A DNA stretch of 64,000 nt from positions 62,001 to 126,000 of the forward strand of contig CAVONB010000003.1 of NCBI GenBank assembly GCA_963697205.1, in the 5' to 3' direction. This document shows, piece by piece, positions 17,524 to 27,273 of the stretch (position 1 is the stretch's first letter; each line of letters opens with the position of its first letter). Source of the DNA: CAVONB01 sp963697205. Lineage in GTDB: Bacteria; Pseudomonadota; Alphaproteobacteria; Rhizobiales; Hyphomicrobiaceae. The position numbers and the translations under genes were made by a program. The notes under the pieces are model-generated. The model was not told the origin of the DNA. It saw only the letters and a list, made by a program, of their open reading frames with translations, and ran no database searches.

Positions 17524-18078
17524 ATGTCCACCCCATCCTGGCCACCCTCGCCTCGCGGCTACTTCGCCATCGGCGCGGAACGCATGTCGAAAGCTTTGAA
17601 CCTGGGCAACCTGATGCGGTCGGCGCACGGGTTCGGGGCGAGCTTCACGTTCACGGTGGGGGCGACCTACCAGGCGCTGGAGGCGCGGGCGGACACGTCC
17701 AAGGGGCTGGACCACCTGCCGCACTACGACTGGCGGGGGCTGGACGAGATGGCGCTGCCGACGGGGTGCAAGCTGGTCGGCGTGGAGCTGCTGGACGAGG
17801 CGGTGGACTTGCCGAGCTTTCGTCATCCCCTGAGGGCCGCCTATGTGCTGGGTCCGGAGAAGGGCAACCTGTCGGAGGGGCTGATCGCGCGCTGCGACCA
17901 TGTGGTGCGGATCCCGACGAAATTCTGCGTCAACGTCGCGATGGCCGGGGCGATCGTGATGTACGATCGCACGATCAGTCTCGCCCGGTTCGCGGAGCGG
18001 CCGATGATAGAAGGCGGGCCGAAGAAGGAGGACGGGCAGGGCGTGCGCGTCGCCTACTCGGGCCGGGGGCGGGATTGA
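17524..18078 (+). CDS. SpoU/TrmH family RNA methyltransferase
   Basis: A 184-residue SPOUT-fold enzyme that transfers a methyl group from S-adenosylmethionine to a ribose 2'-hydroxyl of tRNA or rRNA. Family motifs: NLGNLMRSAHGFG (about 27-39), LGPEKGNLSEGL (about 112-123) and the knot-forming IPTKFCVNVAMAGAIVMYDR (about 133-152). It lacks the extra N-terminal substrate-binding domain of TrmH/RlmB, and its target RNA cannot be named. ATG 17524 begins right after the palindromic repeat; another palindrome follows its stop. Confidence 0.9.
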   Translation: MSTPSWPPSPRGYFAIGAERMSKALNLGNLMRSAHGFGASFTFTVGATYQALEARADTSKGLDHLPHYDWRGLDEMALPTGCKLVGVELLDEAVDLPSFRHPLRAAYVLGPEKGNLSEGLIARCDHVVRIPTKFCVNVAMAGAIVMYDRTISLARFAERPMIEGGPKKEDGQGVRVAYSGRGRD

Positions 18079-18083
18079 CGAAC

Positions 18084-18109
18084 GGAAAATGCGGACGGCA
18101 GTATTTTCC
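18084..18109. repeat. Small palindrome related to the 17418-17500 repeat
   Basis: GGAAAAT (18084-18090) and ATTTTCC (18103-18109) form a hairpin just after the SpoU methyltransferase stop. Another half-site reading CGCCATTTTC lies near 18155-18164. The core AAATGCGGACG also occurs in the micropeptide leaders at 151-161 and 867-877. Confidence 0.5.
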
Positions 18110-18191
18110 CGCAGAGATGCGCATTGCCGACGTTCACGGAAAGCAGCGCCTGTCGCCATTTTCTCCACCGTAGCTTGAAGCGGAATCCGCC

Positions 18192-18914
18192 ATGCCTCAC
18201 TCAGCCAAGGATCGCCTGATCGTAGCCCTGGACATGCCGACGATCGAGGAGGCGGAACGACTGGTGCAGCGGCTCGGCGACGACGTCGTGTTCTACAAGG
18301 TCGGGCTGGAACTTGTGTTTGCGGGCGGCCTGCCGTTTGCGCGCGCGTTGCGCCAGCAGCACAAGCGTGTCTTCCTCGACATGAAGCTGTTGGACATCGG
18401 GCATACGGTGGAGCGGGCCGTGGCGAATGCGTCGGAGCTCGGCGTCAACTTCCTGACCGTGCACGGTACGGACCTGAAGACGTTGCGCGCGGCGGTCAAC
18501 GGGCGGGGCAAGTCGTCGCTCAAACTGCTGGCGGTGACGGTGCTGACCAACCTCAACGCCGATGACCTTAAGCAGCAGGGCAGTGCGATGTCGCCGGCCG
18601 ACCTGGTGCTGGCGCGCGCGCGCATGGCGCACGAGGCGGGCTTCGACGGCGTGATCGCGTCGGGCCAGGAGGCTGCGCGCATCCGCGCGGCGACGGCGCC
18701 TGATTTTCTGATTGTGACGCCCGGCATCCGGCTGATGGGCGGCACGACGGACGACCAGGAGCGGGTGATGACGCCCGAAAGCGCGATCACGGGCGGGGCG
18801 GATTACCTCGTCGTCGGTCGGCCGATCACGGAGGCGAGCGATCCGAAGGTCTCCGCACAGTCGTTCGTGCATCACATTCGTGAGGCGCGCCACAGAACCG
18901 CGCGGCCGAACTGA
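18192..18914 (+). CDS. pyrF: Orotidine 5'-phosphate decarboxylase
   Basis: A 240-residue enzyme making UMP from OMP, the last step of de novo pyrimidine synthesis. The catalytic D-x-K-x-x-D is DMKLLD (Asp63, Lys65, Asp68); other active-site parts are LDMP near 13-16, FYKVG near 34-38 and the phosphate-binding LVVGRPITEA near the C-terminus. Its stop shares a base with the trmD start (TGATG), so the two genes are co-transcribed and probably translationally coupled. Confidence 0.96.
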   Translation: MPHSAKDRLIVALDMPTIEEAERLVQRLGDDVVFYKVGLELVFAGGLPFARALRQQHKRVFLDMKLLDIGHTVERAVANASELGVNFLTVHGTDLKTLRAAVNGRGKSSLKLLAVTVLTNLNADDLKQQGSAMSPADLVLARARMAHEAGFDGVIASGQEAARIRAATAPDFLIVTPGIRLMGGTTDDQERVMTPESAITGGADYLVVGRPITEASDPKVSAQSFVHHIREARHRTARPN

Positions 18915-19645
18915 TGGCGCACCGACCGACACCGGACGGCCGCCTGCCCTGGCGGGCGAGCGTGCTGACGCTGTTTCCGGAGATGTTTCCCGGGCCGCTT
19001 GGGCTGTCGCTCGCGGGGCAGGCGCTGACGGCGGGGCTGTGGTCGATCGACACCGTGCAGATCCGCGACTTCGGCATCGGCCGTCATCGCGCGGTGGACG
19101 ATAATCCCGCCGGTGGCGGCGACGGCATGGTGCTGCGCGCCGACGTGCTGGCGGCGGCGATCGACTATGCGCTGTCAGCCGATCAGGGGCCGCCGCGGCC
19201 CAGGCTCTACATGTCGCCGCGCGGGCGTCCGCTCGACCAGGCGCTGGCGCGGGAGCTGGCGGCGGGACCGGGCGCATTGATTCTCGCGGGCCGGTTCGAG
19301 GGCGTCGACGAGCGCATCATCGAGGGGCGCGGGCTTCAGGAAGTGTCGATCGGCGATTACGTGCTGTCGGGCGGCGAATTGCCGGCGATGGTGCTGATCG
19401 ATGCGTGCGTGCGGCTGCTGCCGGGTGTCGTCGGCGCGCCGGGGTCGCTTGCGCACGAGAGCTTCGAGGGTGGGCTGCTCGAGCATCCGCAGTACACCAA
19501 GCCGCGCGAGTGGGACGGCCGGGCGATCCCCGAGGTCCTGCTGTCGGGCGACCACAAGAAGGTCGCTGAGTGGCGACGCGCGCAAGCGGAGCGGATCACG
19601 GCGGAGCGCAGGCCCGATCTGGTGGCAAAGCCGCCGCGCGATTGA
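18914..19645 (+). CDS. trmD: tRNA (guanine-37-N1)-methyltransferase
   Basis: A 243-residue SPOUT enzyme that methylates G37 next to the anticodon, preventing +1 frameshifting. Family motifs: LTLFPEMFPGPLG (about 18-30), DDNPAGGGDGMV (about 62-73), LAGRFEGVDERI (about 124-135), the SAM-binding knot SIGDYVLSGGELPAM (about 145-159) and LEHPQYTKP later. In many alphaproteobacteria trmD sits with rpsP, rimM and rplS; here it follows pyrF instead, with no ribosomal protein genes nearby. Confidence 0.96.
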   Translation: MAHRPTPDGRLPWRASVLTLFPEMFPGPLGLSLAGQALTAGLWSIDTVQIRDFGIGRHRAVDDNPAGGGDGMVLRADVLAAAIDYALSADQGPPRPRLYMSPRGRPLDQALARELAAGPGALILAGRFEGVDERIIEGRGLQEVSIGDYVLSGGELPAMVLIDACVRLLPGVVGAPGSLAHESFEGGLLEHPQYTKPREWDGRAIPEVLLSGDHKKVAEWRRAQAERITAERRPDLVAKPPRD

Positions 19646-19788
19646 GCGGCGTGCGGAGCGTCCGGTCCAGTTCTGCGGCGGCTTGATGGCGATCAAGGCG
19701 GGGCGGGCGTTGTGCCACAAATCTGTCATGATGATGGGCCGCAGCGGTTGGATGGCGCTGCGGGCCGCCTCGCGACGGAGGCCCTGCC

Positions 19789-20079
19789 GTGATCACACTG
19801 GAAGATTGCATCGCGCTGTGCGGGCTGACCGAAGAAGAGGTTGCGGCGATCGCGGAGCACGAGCATCTGCCGGCGGTCTCGGCGGCGGCAATGGCGCACT
19901 ATCTGCTGCACCAGGCGGATGGGCCGGAGCGGGTGCGCGACATGATCGTGGACGACATCCGCGCAGGGCAGGCGCGCGGCGACCGGCGGCACGTGCAGGC
20001 GCTGCTGCACGTGCTGCATCATTTCCTGGCCCGGTACCCAGAGCTGCGACCGCGCGGCATGCATGCGGCACCGAACTGA
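19789..20079 (+). CDS. Small conserved hypothetical protein
   Basis: A 96-residue cytoplasmic protein with a GTG start, reading MITLEDCIALCGLTEEEV at the N-terminus, followed by a largely helical, His-rich body. From memory the N-terminal segment recurs in alphaproteobacterial hypothetical proteins of similar size, but no function is known to me. It lies 143 bases after trmD and 55 bases before the PatZ-like gene, all in the same direction. Confidence 0.7.
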   Translation: MITLEDCIALCGLTEEEVAAIAEHEHLPAVSAAAMAHYLLHQADGPERVRDMIVDDIRAGQARGDRRHVQALLHVLHHFLARYPELRPRGMHAAPN

Positions 20080-20134
20080 TGTCATGTCGGGCGTGTCAGC
20101 GTTGCGCACAGCTTGAGTGCAAGGGGGCGACGAC

Positions 20135-22801
20135 ATGACGGTCCGCAATCTCGAATCGCTTCTGGCCCCGCAGTCGGTCGCGCTGATCGGGGCGACGCCG
20201 CGCGAAGGCTCGGTCGGGGCGACGGTGGCGCGCAATCTGCTGGCAGGTGGGTTTGCGGGGCGCATCGCTTTCGTCAATCCCAAGCATCGCGAAGTGATGG
20301 GGCATCCGTGCCATGCCGACGTTGCGGCGTTGCCGGAGACGCCGGATCTTGCGGTGATCGCGACACCGCCGGCCACCGTGCCCGGACTCGTCGCGCAACT
20401 GGCCGAACGCGGCTGCCGCGGCGTCGTCGTCATCTCCGCGGGGCTCGATTCCGACGCACGCCAGCGCATGCTGGAAGCAGGTCGCGGGGCGCTGGTGCGC
20501 GTGCTGGGTCCCAACGGTATCGGGCTGATGCTGCCGCGCATCGGGCTCAATGCGAGTTTCTCGCACCGTCCGGCGCTTGCGGGCGACCTCGCCTTCCTGT
20601 CGCAATCGGGCGCGCTTGTGACGGCGGTGATCGACTGGGCGTGTGACCGCGGCATCGGCTTTTCGCAGGTCGTTTCGCTGGGTGATATGTCTGACGTCGA
20701 TTTCGGCGACCTGCTCGACTATCTGGCCGGCGACACGCAGAGCCGGGCGATCCTGATCTATATGGAGGCAGTGACCAACGCAGCGAAATTTATGTCGGCG
20801 GCGCGGCGGGCGGCGCGCGCCAAGCCGGTGATCGTGATCAAGGCGGGTCGCAATGCGAGTGCTGCGCGGGCGGCGGCCTCGCACACGGGGCGGCTGGCGG
20901 GCAGCGATGCGGCCTACGAGGCGGCTTTCCGGCGCGCGGGTCTGTTGCGGGTCAATGCGCTGTCGGAGTTGTTCGAGGCGGCCGAGATGCTGGCGCGCAG
21001 CACCAAAGTGGCCGGCGAGCGGCTGATGGTGCTGACCAACGGCGGCGGCGCGGGGGTGCTTGCAGCCGATCATCTGGCCGATGCGGGTGGAACGCTGGCC
21101 GAGCTGGCGCCGTCGACGCGGGCGGCGCTGGACGCGATCCTTCCGGCGAACTGGTCGAAGGCAAACCCGGTGGACATCATCGGCGACGCCGGCCCGGATC
21201 GCTATGCCGCGGCGCTCGACATCGTGCTCAAGGATACTGCGTGCGACGCGGTGCTGGCCATCAACTGCCCGACGGCGCTGGCTTCGAGTACGCAGGTTGC
21301 GCGACAGGTGATCGCGACCTATCGGGCAAGCGGGGCCAAAACGCCGCTGATTACCAACTGGCTGGGCGACGGGGCAGCGCAGGAGTCGCGGCGGCTGTTC
21401 ATCGCGGAAGGGCTGGCGACGTTCGATACGCCGCGTTCGGCAGTGCGCGGCTTCATGCAGCTCGTTCGGTATGCGCACGCGCAGGACGAGCTGATGCGCA
21501 CGCCATCGGCGACGATGGCCGAAGCCCAGCCCGACGATAGCCGTGTCCGCGCGATCACCGCGCGCGCGATCGCGGACAACCGGCTCATGCTATCGGAGGC
21601 GGAAGGCAAGGAGATTCTTGCAGCCTATGGCATTGCGGTGGCGGCCAGCGTGCGCGTGGGCGATGCGGGGGAGGCCCAGGCGGCGGCGGAGGCGTTGTTG
21701 CGGACGCATGCCGGGGTGGTCGTGAAGATCCTGTCCGACGACATCTCGCACAAATCAGATGTCGGCGGCGTGCAGCTCGATCTGCGCAGCGCGGCTGCGG
21801 TGCGCGAGGCCGTCGAGGAGATGGGGCGGCGCGTTGGCGCGCTGCGTCCCGACGCGACGATCGCGGGCTATACGCTGTCGCCGATGATCCAGCGGCCGCA
21901 GGCGCACGAGTTGCTGATCGGCATGTCGGTCGACGATACGTTCGGGCCGCTCGTCATGTTCGGTGCGGGTGGGACGTCGGTCGAGGTCGTGGCCGACACG
22001 TCGATTGCGATCCCGCCGCTCGATCACAACCTCGCGCACGCGCTGATCGGGCGCACGCGCATCGCGCGACTTCTGGCGGGCTATCGCAACCGCAAGCCGG
22101 CGGACGTGGATGCGATCGCCGACGCGCTGGTCAAGCTGTCGTCGCTGATCTGCCGCCATCCCGAGATCCGCGAGATCGACGTCAATCCGCTGCTGGCCGA
22201 TGCCGACGGCGTCATGGCACTCGATGCGCGCATCCGGCTCGCCGACGAGACCGCCGATCCGCGCCAGCCGCTGGTCATCAAGCCCTATCCCGCGGCGTGG
22301 GTGCGCCAGCGGACGATGGATGCGCTGGGACCGGTGACGCTTCGTCCGATCCGGCCGGAGGACGAGCGCCTCTACGAGGGCTTCCTGGAGAATGTGACAC
22401 TGGAAGACCTGAGGATGCGGTTGTTCGCGCCGGTGAAAGCGTTCTCGCACAAGTTTCTCGCGCGCATGACTCAGATCGACTACGCGCGCGAAATGGCGTT
22501 CGTGGCGATCTCGGAGACGTCGGGCAAGCTGATGGGCATCGCACGGTTTGCGGCGGATCCCGACTACGAGCGCGCGGAGTATGGCGTGCTGGTGCGATCG
22601 GACCTAAAAGGGCAGGGGCTCGGCTGGCTGCTGATGAGCCATCTGATCGACTATGCCCGCGCCACCGGGCTCAGTGAGCTCTACGGGCTGGTGCTGGCCG
22701 AAAACACCTCGATGCTGAAGATGTGCCGGGAGATGGGGTTTGCGGCGACGACGGCGGAGGGCGATCCCACGCTGCGGCATGTCGTCCTTAAATTGACGTG
22801 A
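20135..22801 (+). CDS. Acyl-CoA ligase (ADP-forming)/GNAT fusion, PatZ-like
   Basis: An 888-residue fusion. Residues 1-130 are a CoA-binding Rossmann domain (SVALIGATPREGSVG), about 145-470 the succinyl-CoA-ligase-like part with the phosphohistidine region AASHTGRLAGSD (His250), about 490-705 an ATP-grasp domain, and about 725-888 a GNAT acetyltransferase domain. E. coli PatZ and Salmonella Pat share this architecture and acetylate acetyl-CoA synthetase and other proteins; the ligase half is often inactive in them. Here His250 is retained, so ligase activity stays open. ATG 20135 follows AGGGGG; a GTG at 20117 adds six residues. Confidence 0.9.
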   Translation: MTVRNLESLLAPQSVALIGATPREGSVGATVARNLLAGGFAGRIAFVNPKHREVMGHPCHADVAALPETPDLAVIATPPATVPGLVAQLAERGCRGVVVISAGLDSDARQRMLEAGRGALVRVLGPNGIGLMLPRIGLNASFSHRPALAGDLAFLSQSGALVTAVIDWACDRGIGFSQVVSLGDMSDVDFGDLLDYLAGDTQSRAILIYMEAVTNAAKFMSAARRAARAKPVIVIKAGRNASAARAAASHTGRLAGSDAAYEAAFRRAGLLRVNALSELFEAAEMLARSTKVAGERLMVLTNGGGAGVLAADHLADAGGTLAELAPSTRAALDAILPANWSKANPVDIIGDAGPDRYAAALDIVLKDTACDAVLAINCPTALASSTQVARQVIATYRASGAKTPLITNWLGDGAAQESRRLFIAEGLATFDTPRSAVRGFMQLVRYAHAQDELMRTPSATMAEAQPDDSRVRAITARAIADNRLMLSEAEGKEILAAYGIAVAASVRVGDAGEAQAAAEALLRTHAGVVVKILSDDISHKSDVGGVQLDLRSAAAVREAVEEMGRRVGALRPDATIAGYTLSPMIQRPQAHELLIGMSVDDTFGPLVMFGAGGTSVEVVADTSIAIPPLDHNLAHALIGRTRIARLLAGYRNRKPADVDAIADALVKLSSLICRHPEIREIDVNPLLADADGVMALDARIRLADETADPRQPLVIKPYPAAWVRQRTMDALGPVTLRPIRPEDERLYEGFLENVTLEDLRMRLFAPVKAFSHKFLARMTQIDYAREMAFVAISETSGKLMGIARFAADPDYERAEYGVLVRSDLKGQGLGWLLMSHLIDYARATGLSELYGLVLAENTSMLKMCREMGFAATTAEGDPTLRHVVLKLT

Positions 22802-22905
22802 GGCGCGCGGCCGGGGTGTTCGCCGGTTGATGCGGGTCAACGACGGCTATAGTGAGCGGCGGGATATGAACCCTCCTCATTCCTCTACCCGAAAGCCTCG
22901 CCTTC

Positions 22906-23976
22906 ATGACGACACGAACCAAACTGCTGGTCGCCGCGGTGCTTGCCGTGCTCGCCTATTTCGGCGTACGGGCGACTGGATTGTTCTCGGACGCGCCGCA
23001 GGTGGTACCGCCCGCCGCTGCTGTCGGCCAGCCGGCAGGTGATAATGACTTTCGCGCCTCGGAGACGGAGATCGACGATTTGAAGTCGGTGTTTGCGACC
23101 GTGCGCAGCCGCGACCGGATCGACGCACGCGTGCGCATCCCGGGAACGATCACGGAGCTGAAGGTCGACGAAGGGCGCGAAGTGAAGGCGGGCGAGGACC
23201 TGGCGCTCGTGGCCGATCAGAAGATCGCGCTGAAGCTCGAGGCGCTGGAAGCGCAGATCGAATCGGCGCGCTCGCGCTCGGCCACGGCCAAGGCGGAGAT
23301 GGATCGGACGACCGAGCTATTGCGCCGCGGGATTGCGCCGCAGCAGCGGTTCGACCAGGCGAAGACAGCCTACGACACGGCGGTGAACGACTTGAAGGCG
23401 GCGGAAGCCGAGCGCGACGTGACGCGGCGGCAGATCGAGGAGGGCAAGGTGCTGGCGCCCGCCTCCGGCCGCGTGCTGCGGGTGCCGGTGACGGTGGGTA
23501 GCGTGATGATGGCGGGCGAGAGCGTGGCGACGATCGCGGCCAATGCGTTCTTATTGCGCATGGAGCTGCCCGAGCGTCATGCGCGGTTCCTGAAGGCCGG
23601 CGACGCAGTCAAGGTCGGCGGGCGCGGCCTGGCGGCCGATGGCGATGCGATCGGGACGGGCCGCATCGTGCAGGTCTATCCGGAGCTGCAGAGCGGGCGG
23701 GTGATTGCGGACGCGGAAGCCGACGGGCTCGGCACGTTCTTCGTCGGCGAACGGGTGCGGGTGTGGATCACGGCCGGCAAGCGGCGCACGATCGTCGTGC
23801 CGGCTGGCAGCGTGTTCTCGCGCTTCGGCCTCGATTACGTGCGCATCGCACGGCCTACCGGTCCGCCGCTCGACGTCGTGGTGCAGCTGGGGCAGCCGGC
23901 GCCGCTGGCGGATGGTGGCAAGGGCGTTGAGGTTCTTGCCGGCGTGGCGGCCGGCGACGTGGTGATTGCGCCATGA
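22906..23976 (+). CDS. RND efflux periplasmic adaptor subunit
   Basis: A 356-residue membrane-fusion protein linking an RND pump to an outer-membrane channel. It has an N-terminal membrane anchor (about 7-27), a first barrel-sandwich half (RVRIPGTITELKVDEGREVKAGE, residues within about 76-100), a helical hairpin (about 108-180) and the returning half (LAPASGRVLRVPVTVGSVMMAGE within about 184-208). The stop overlaps the start of the permease gene by four bases, so the pair is co-translated. The tolC gene at 44282-45781 could supply the outer-membrane partner, but that is inference. Confidence 0.93.
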   Translation: MTTRTKLLVAAVLAVLAYFGVRATGLFSDAPQVVPPAAAVGQPAGDNDFRASETEIDDLKSVFATVRSRDRIDARVRIPGTITELKVDEGREVKAGEDLALVADQKIALKLEALEAQIESARSRSATAKAEMDRTTELLRRGIAPQQRFDQAKTAYDTAVNDLKAAEAERDVTRRQIEEGKVLAPASGRVLRVPVTVGSVMMAGESVATIAANAFLLRMELPERHARFLKAGDAVKVGGRGLAADGDAIGTGRIVQVYPELQSGRVIADAEADGLGTFFVGERVRVWITAGKRRTIVVPAGSVFSRFGLDYVRIARPTGPPLDVVVQLGQPAPLADGGKGVEVLAGVAAGDVVIAP

Positions 23977-26900
23977 AGCTCGGCATTTCCGGCAACCTGA
24001 CGCGGGTATTCATCGGCTCGCCGCTGACGCCGCTGTTCCTGCTCGCGGCATTCGCGCTCGGCCTTGTGGCGCTGTTCGCGCTGCCGCGCGAGGAAGAGCC
24101 GCAGATCTCGGTGCCGATGGTCGACGTCGTTCGTCAACGCCGACGGGCTGAAGGCGGAGGACGCGGTCAAGCTCGTCACCGAGCCGCTCGAGACGATCAT
24201 CAAGGCGATCAACGGCGTCGAGCACGTCTATTCCAGCACGAGCGACGATCGCGTCCTGGTGACTGCGCGGTTTCTCGTCGGCACGAAATCCGACGACGCG
24301 ATCCTGCGCGTGCACGAGAAGATCCGCGCCAACTTCGATCGCATTCCGATCGGCATCCCCGAGCCGCTGATCGTGGGCCGAGGCATCGACGACGTCGCGA
24401 TCGTGACGCTGACGCTCGCGCCGAAGGCGGAGGCCGCCGCGCGCTATCCCGACAACGCGCTCTATCACCTCGCCGACAACCTGATGGTGGAGCTGATCAA
24501 GCTCGAGGACGTCGGCCTGTCCTATCTCGTCGGCGGGCGGCCGGATCAGATCCGCGTGGAGCCCGACCCGGAGAAGCTGTCGCTCTACGGCATCACGCTC
24601 GACCAGCTGACGGCGAAGGTGCGCGACGCCAACCGCTCGTTCCTGGCCGGCAGCGTGCGCGACCGCAATCGCAACCTTGGCGTCGCGGCGGGGCAGACGC
24701 TGCAGGGCATTCCGGACATCGGGCTGTTGATGCTGACGGCGCGCGACGGGCGGCCGGTCTACGTGCGCGACGTGGCCACCGTGGTGGTCGGCGGCAAGCC
24801 ACTCGATCATCGGGCCTGGCATTTCCGCAAGGCGGCGGACGGCATCGCTTGAGCGGGTGCCGGCGGTGACGATCGCGCTTGCCAAGCGGGCGGGCGCCAA
24901 CGCCGTCGTCATCGCGGAGCGCATCCGCGAGCGGCTCGACCAGCTGACGGGGCGGCTCATTCCCGGCGACGTCGAGGTGCTGGTGACGCGCGACTACGGG
25001 CGAGACGGCGAACGAGAAGGCGAACGAGCTGCTGTTCCACCTGGCGCTGGCCACGGTGTCGATCGTGCTGCTGGTCGGCTTCGCGATCGGTTGGCGGGCC
25101 GGGCTCGTCGTCCTGATCGTGATTCCGGTGACGATCCTGCTGACGCTGTTCGCCTCCTATGTGATGGGCTACACGATCAACCGCGTCAGCCTGTTCGCGC
25201 TGATCTTCTCGATCGGCATCCTGGTCGACGACGCCATCGTGGTGATCGAGAACATCGCGCGGCATTGGGGCATGCGCGATCGAGCGCTCGCGCACGCAGG
25301 CGGCAATCGAGGCGGTGGCGGAGGTCGGCAACCCGACCATCGTGGCAACGCTGACGGTGGTTGCCGCGCTGCTGCCGATGCTGTTCGTGTCGGGGCTGAT
25401 GGGGCCCTACATGAGCCCGATCCCGGCCAATGCGTCGTCGGCGATGATCCTGTCGTTCTTCGTCGCGGTGATGGTGACGCCGTGGCTGATGCTGCGGTTC
25501 GGCGGGGACGGCGACGCGCACGGGGCGGATGGGCACGATCACGGCGGGGGATGGCTCGCGCGGGCATATATCGGCGCGGCGCGGCCGATCCTGGCGACGC
25601 GCGGGCGGGCGTGGCTGTTCCTTGGGCTGGTCGGCGTGGCGACGCTGTTGTCGATGATGCTGTTTGCGACCAAAGCCGTGACGGTGAAGCTCTTGCCGTT
25701 CGACAACAAGTCGGAGCTGCAGGTGGTGGTCGACCTGCCGCGCGGGACCTCGCTGGAGGAGACCGACCGGGTTCTGAGCGAGGCGGCGGCGCGGCTCGTC
25801 GGCGTTGCCGGAACTCGCCTCGATCCAGTCCTATGCGGGCACGGCGGCGCCGTTCAACTTCAACGGACTGGTGCGCCACTACTACTTGCGCTCGGGCCAC
25901 GAGCAGGGCGACCTGCAGATCAATCTGACGCCCAAGGGCGAGCGCAGCCGGACCAGCCACGACGATCGCGCTCGACGTGCGCAGGCGGCTCAAGGGACTG
26001 GCGATGCCGGAGCGCGCGTCGCTCAAGGTGGTGGAGGTGCCGCCGGGGCCGCCGGTGATCGCGACGCTGCTGGCCGAGATCTACGGACCGGACCCGCAGA
26101 CGCGGCGCGCGGTGGCCAGCGAGGTGCGCAAGATCTTCCGCGCGGTGCACTTCATCGTCGACGACGACGATAGCTTCGGCGTGCAGGCGAAGCGCCTGAG
26201 GGTCGCGATCGATCAGGACAACCTGGAGTTCCACAAGGTCGAGGAACGCGATGTCTACGACACGATCAAGGCGTACCTGACCGGCCTGCCGGTCGGCTAC
26301 TCGCATCGCGGCGGCGGGCATCATGCGATCGAGATCGCGGTGCAGCTGCCGAAATCTGCGCTCGCCATCTCCTCGCGCGCGCTGTCGACGCCGGTGCCGG
26401 CGAACGCGCTGCCGGGCGAGCGGTCGATCGTGGAGCTTGGCGACGTGGTGCGGCTCGAGGAGGAAACCGCGTCGTTTCCGATCTTCCGGCACAACGGCCG
26501 GGCGGCGGAGATGGTGATGGGCGAGCTTGCCGGCCGCGTACGAGGCGCCGATCTACGGCATGCTTGAGGTAGCGGATCGCATCGCGGCGCACGATTGGGG
26601 CAAGACCGGTGCGCCGGAGATCCGCTTCCACGGGCAGCCAGACGACGAGAGCAATCCGACGCTGTTGTGGGACGGCGAGTGGGAGGTGACGTACGTCACG
26701 TTCCGCGACATGGGCGCGGCGTTCGTGGTGGCGCTGCTCGGCATCTATATCCTGGTCGTTGCGCAGTTCGGTTCCTTCAAGCTGCCACTGGTGATCCTGA
26801 CGCCGGTGCCGTTGACGCTGATCGGCATCATGATCGGGCACTGGCTGTTCGGCGCGCCGTTCTCGGCCACGTCGATGATCGGGTTCATCGCGCTCGCGGG

Positions 26901-27210
26901 CATCATCGTGCGCAACTCGATCCTGCTGGTGGACTTCATCCGGCATGCGCGCACGCCCGACAAGTCGCTGCGCGCGGTGCTGCTGGAGGCGGGCGCGATG
27001 CGCTTCAAGCCGATCCTGCTGACCGCTCTGGCGGCGATGATCGGCGCAGCGGTGATCCTGACCGATCCGATCTTCCAGGGGCTGGCGATCTCGCTGCTGT
27101 TCGGGCTCGCCTCTTCGACGCTGCTGACGGTGCTCGTCATTCCGGCGATCTACGTCGTGCTGCGCGACGACGGCCGGCCGCTCGATGCCGACACCACGCC
27201 GGCCGACTGA
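23973..27210 (+). CDS. RND efflux permease, AcrB family (frameshifted in this sequence)
   Basis: About 1,075 codons of an inner-membrane proton-driven pump. Visible parts: first membrane helix after MKLGISGNLTRVFIGSPL, the PREEEPQI loop, periplasmic porter regions, GILVDDAIVVIENIARH in the fourth helix region (the proton-relay aspartates) and NSILLVDFIRHARTP in the second half. Seven frame breaks occur near 24130, 24850, 24999, 25285, 25805, 25962 and 26530; at least two fit an extra base in a G- or C-run. Each fragment continues the family sequence where the previous one stops. As written it would be nonfunctional; a functional pump with sequence errors is the likelier reading. Confidence 0.85.
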
Positions 27211-27273
27211 TATGAGATCAAGTAACGCATCGTCGCGATGGCCGCTTCAAGGCCACGTGCGCAGGAGGAAACC

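Noticed and set aside
24000..26600. Programmed frameshifting in the RND permease
   Set aside because: Seven unrelated breaks without slippery heptamers or downstream structure fit random errors better.
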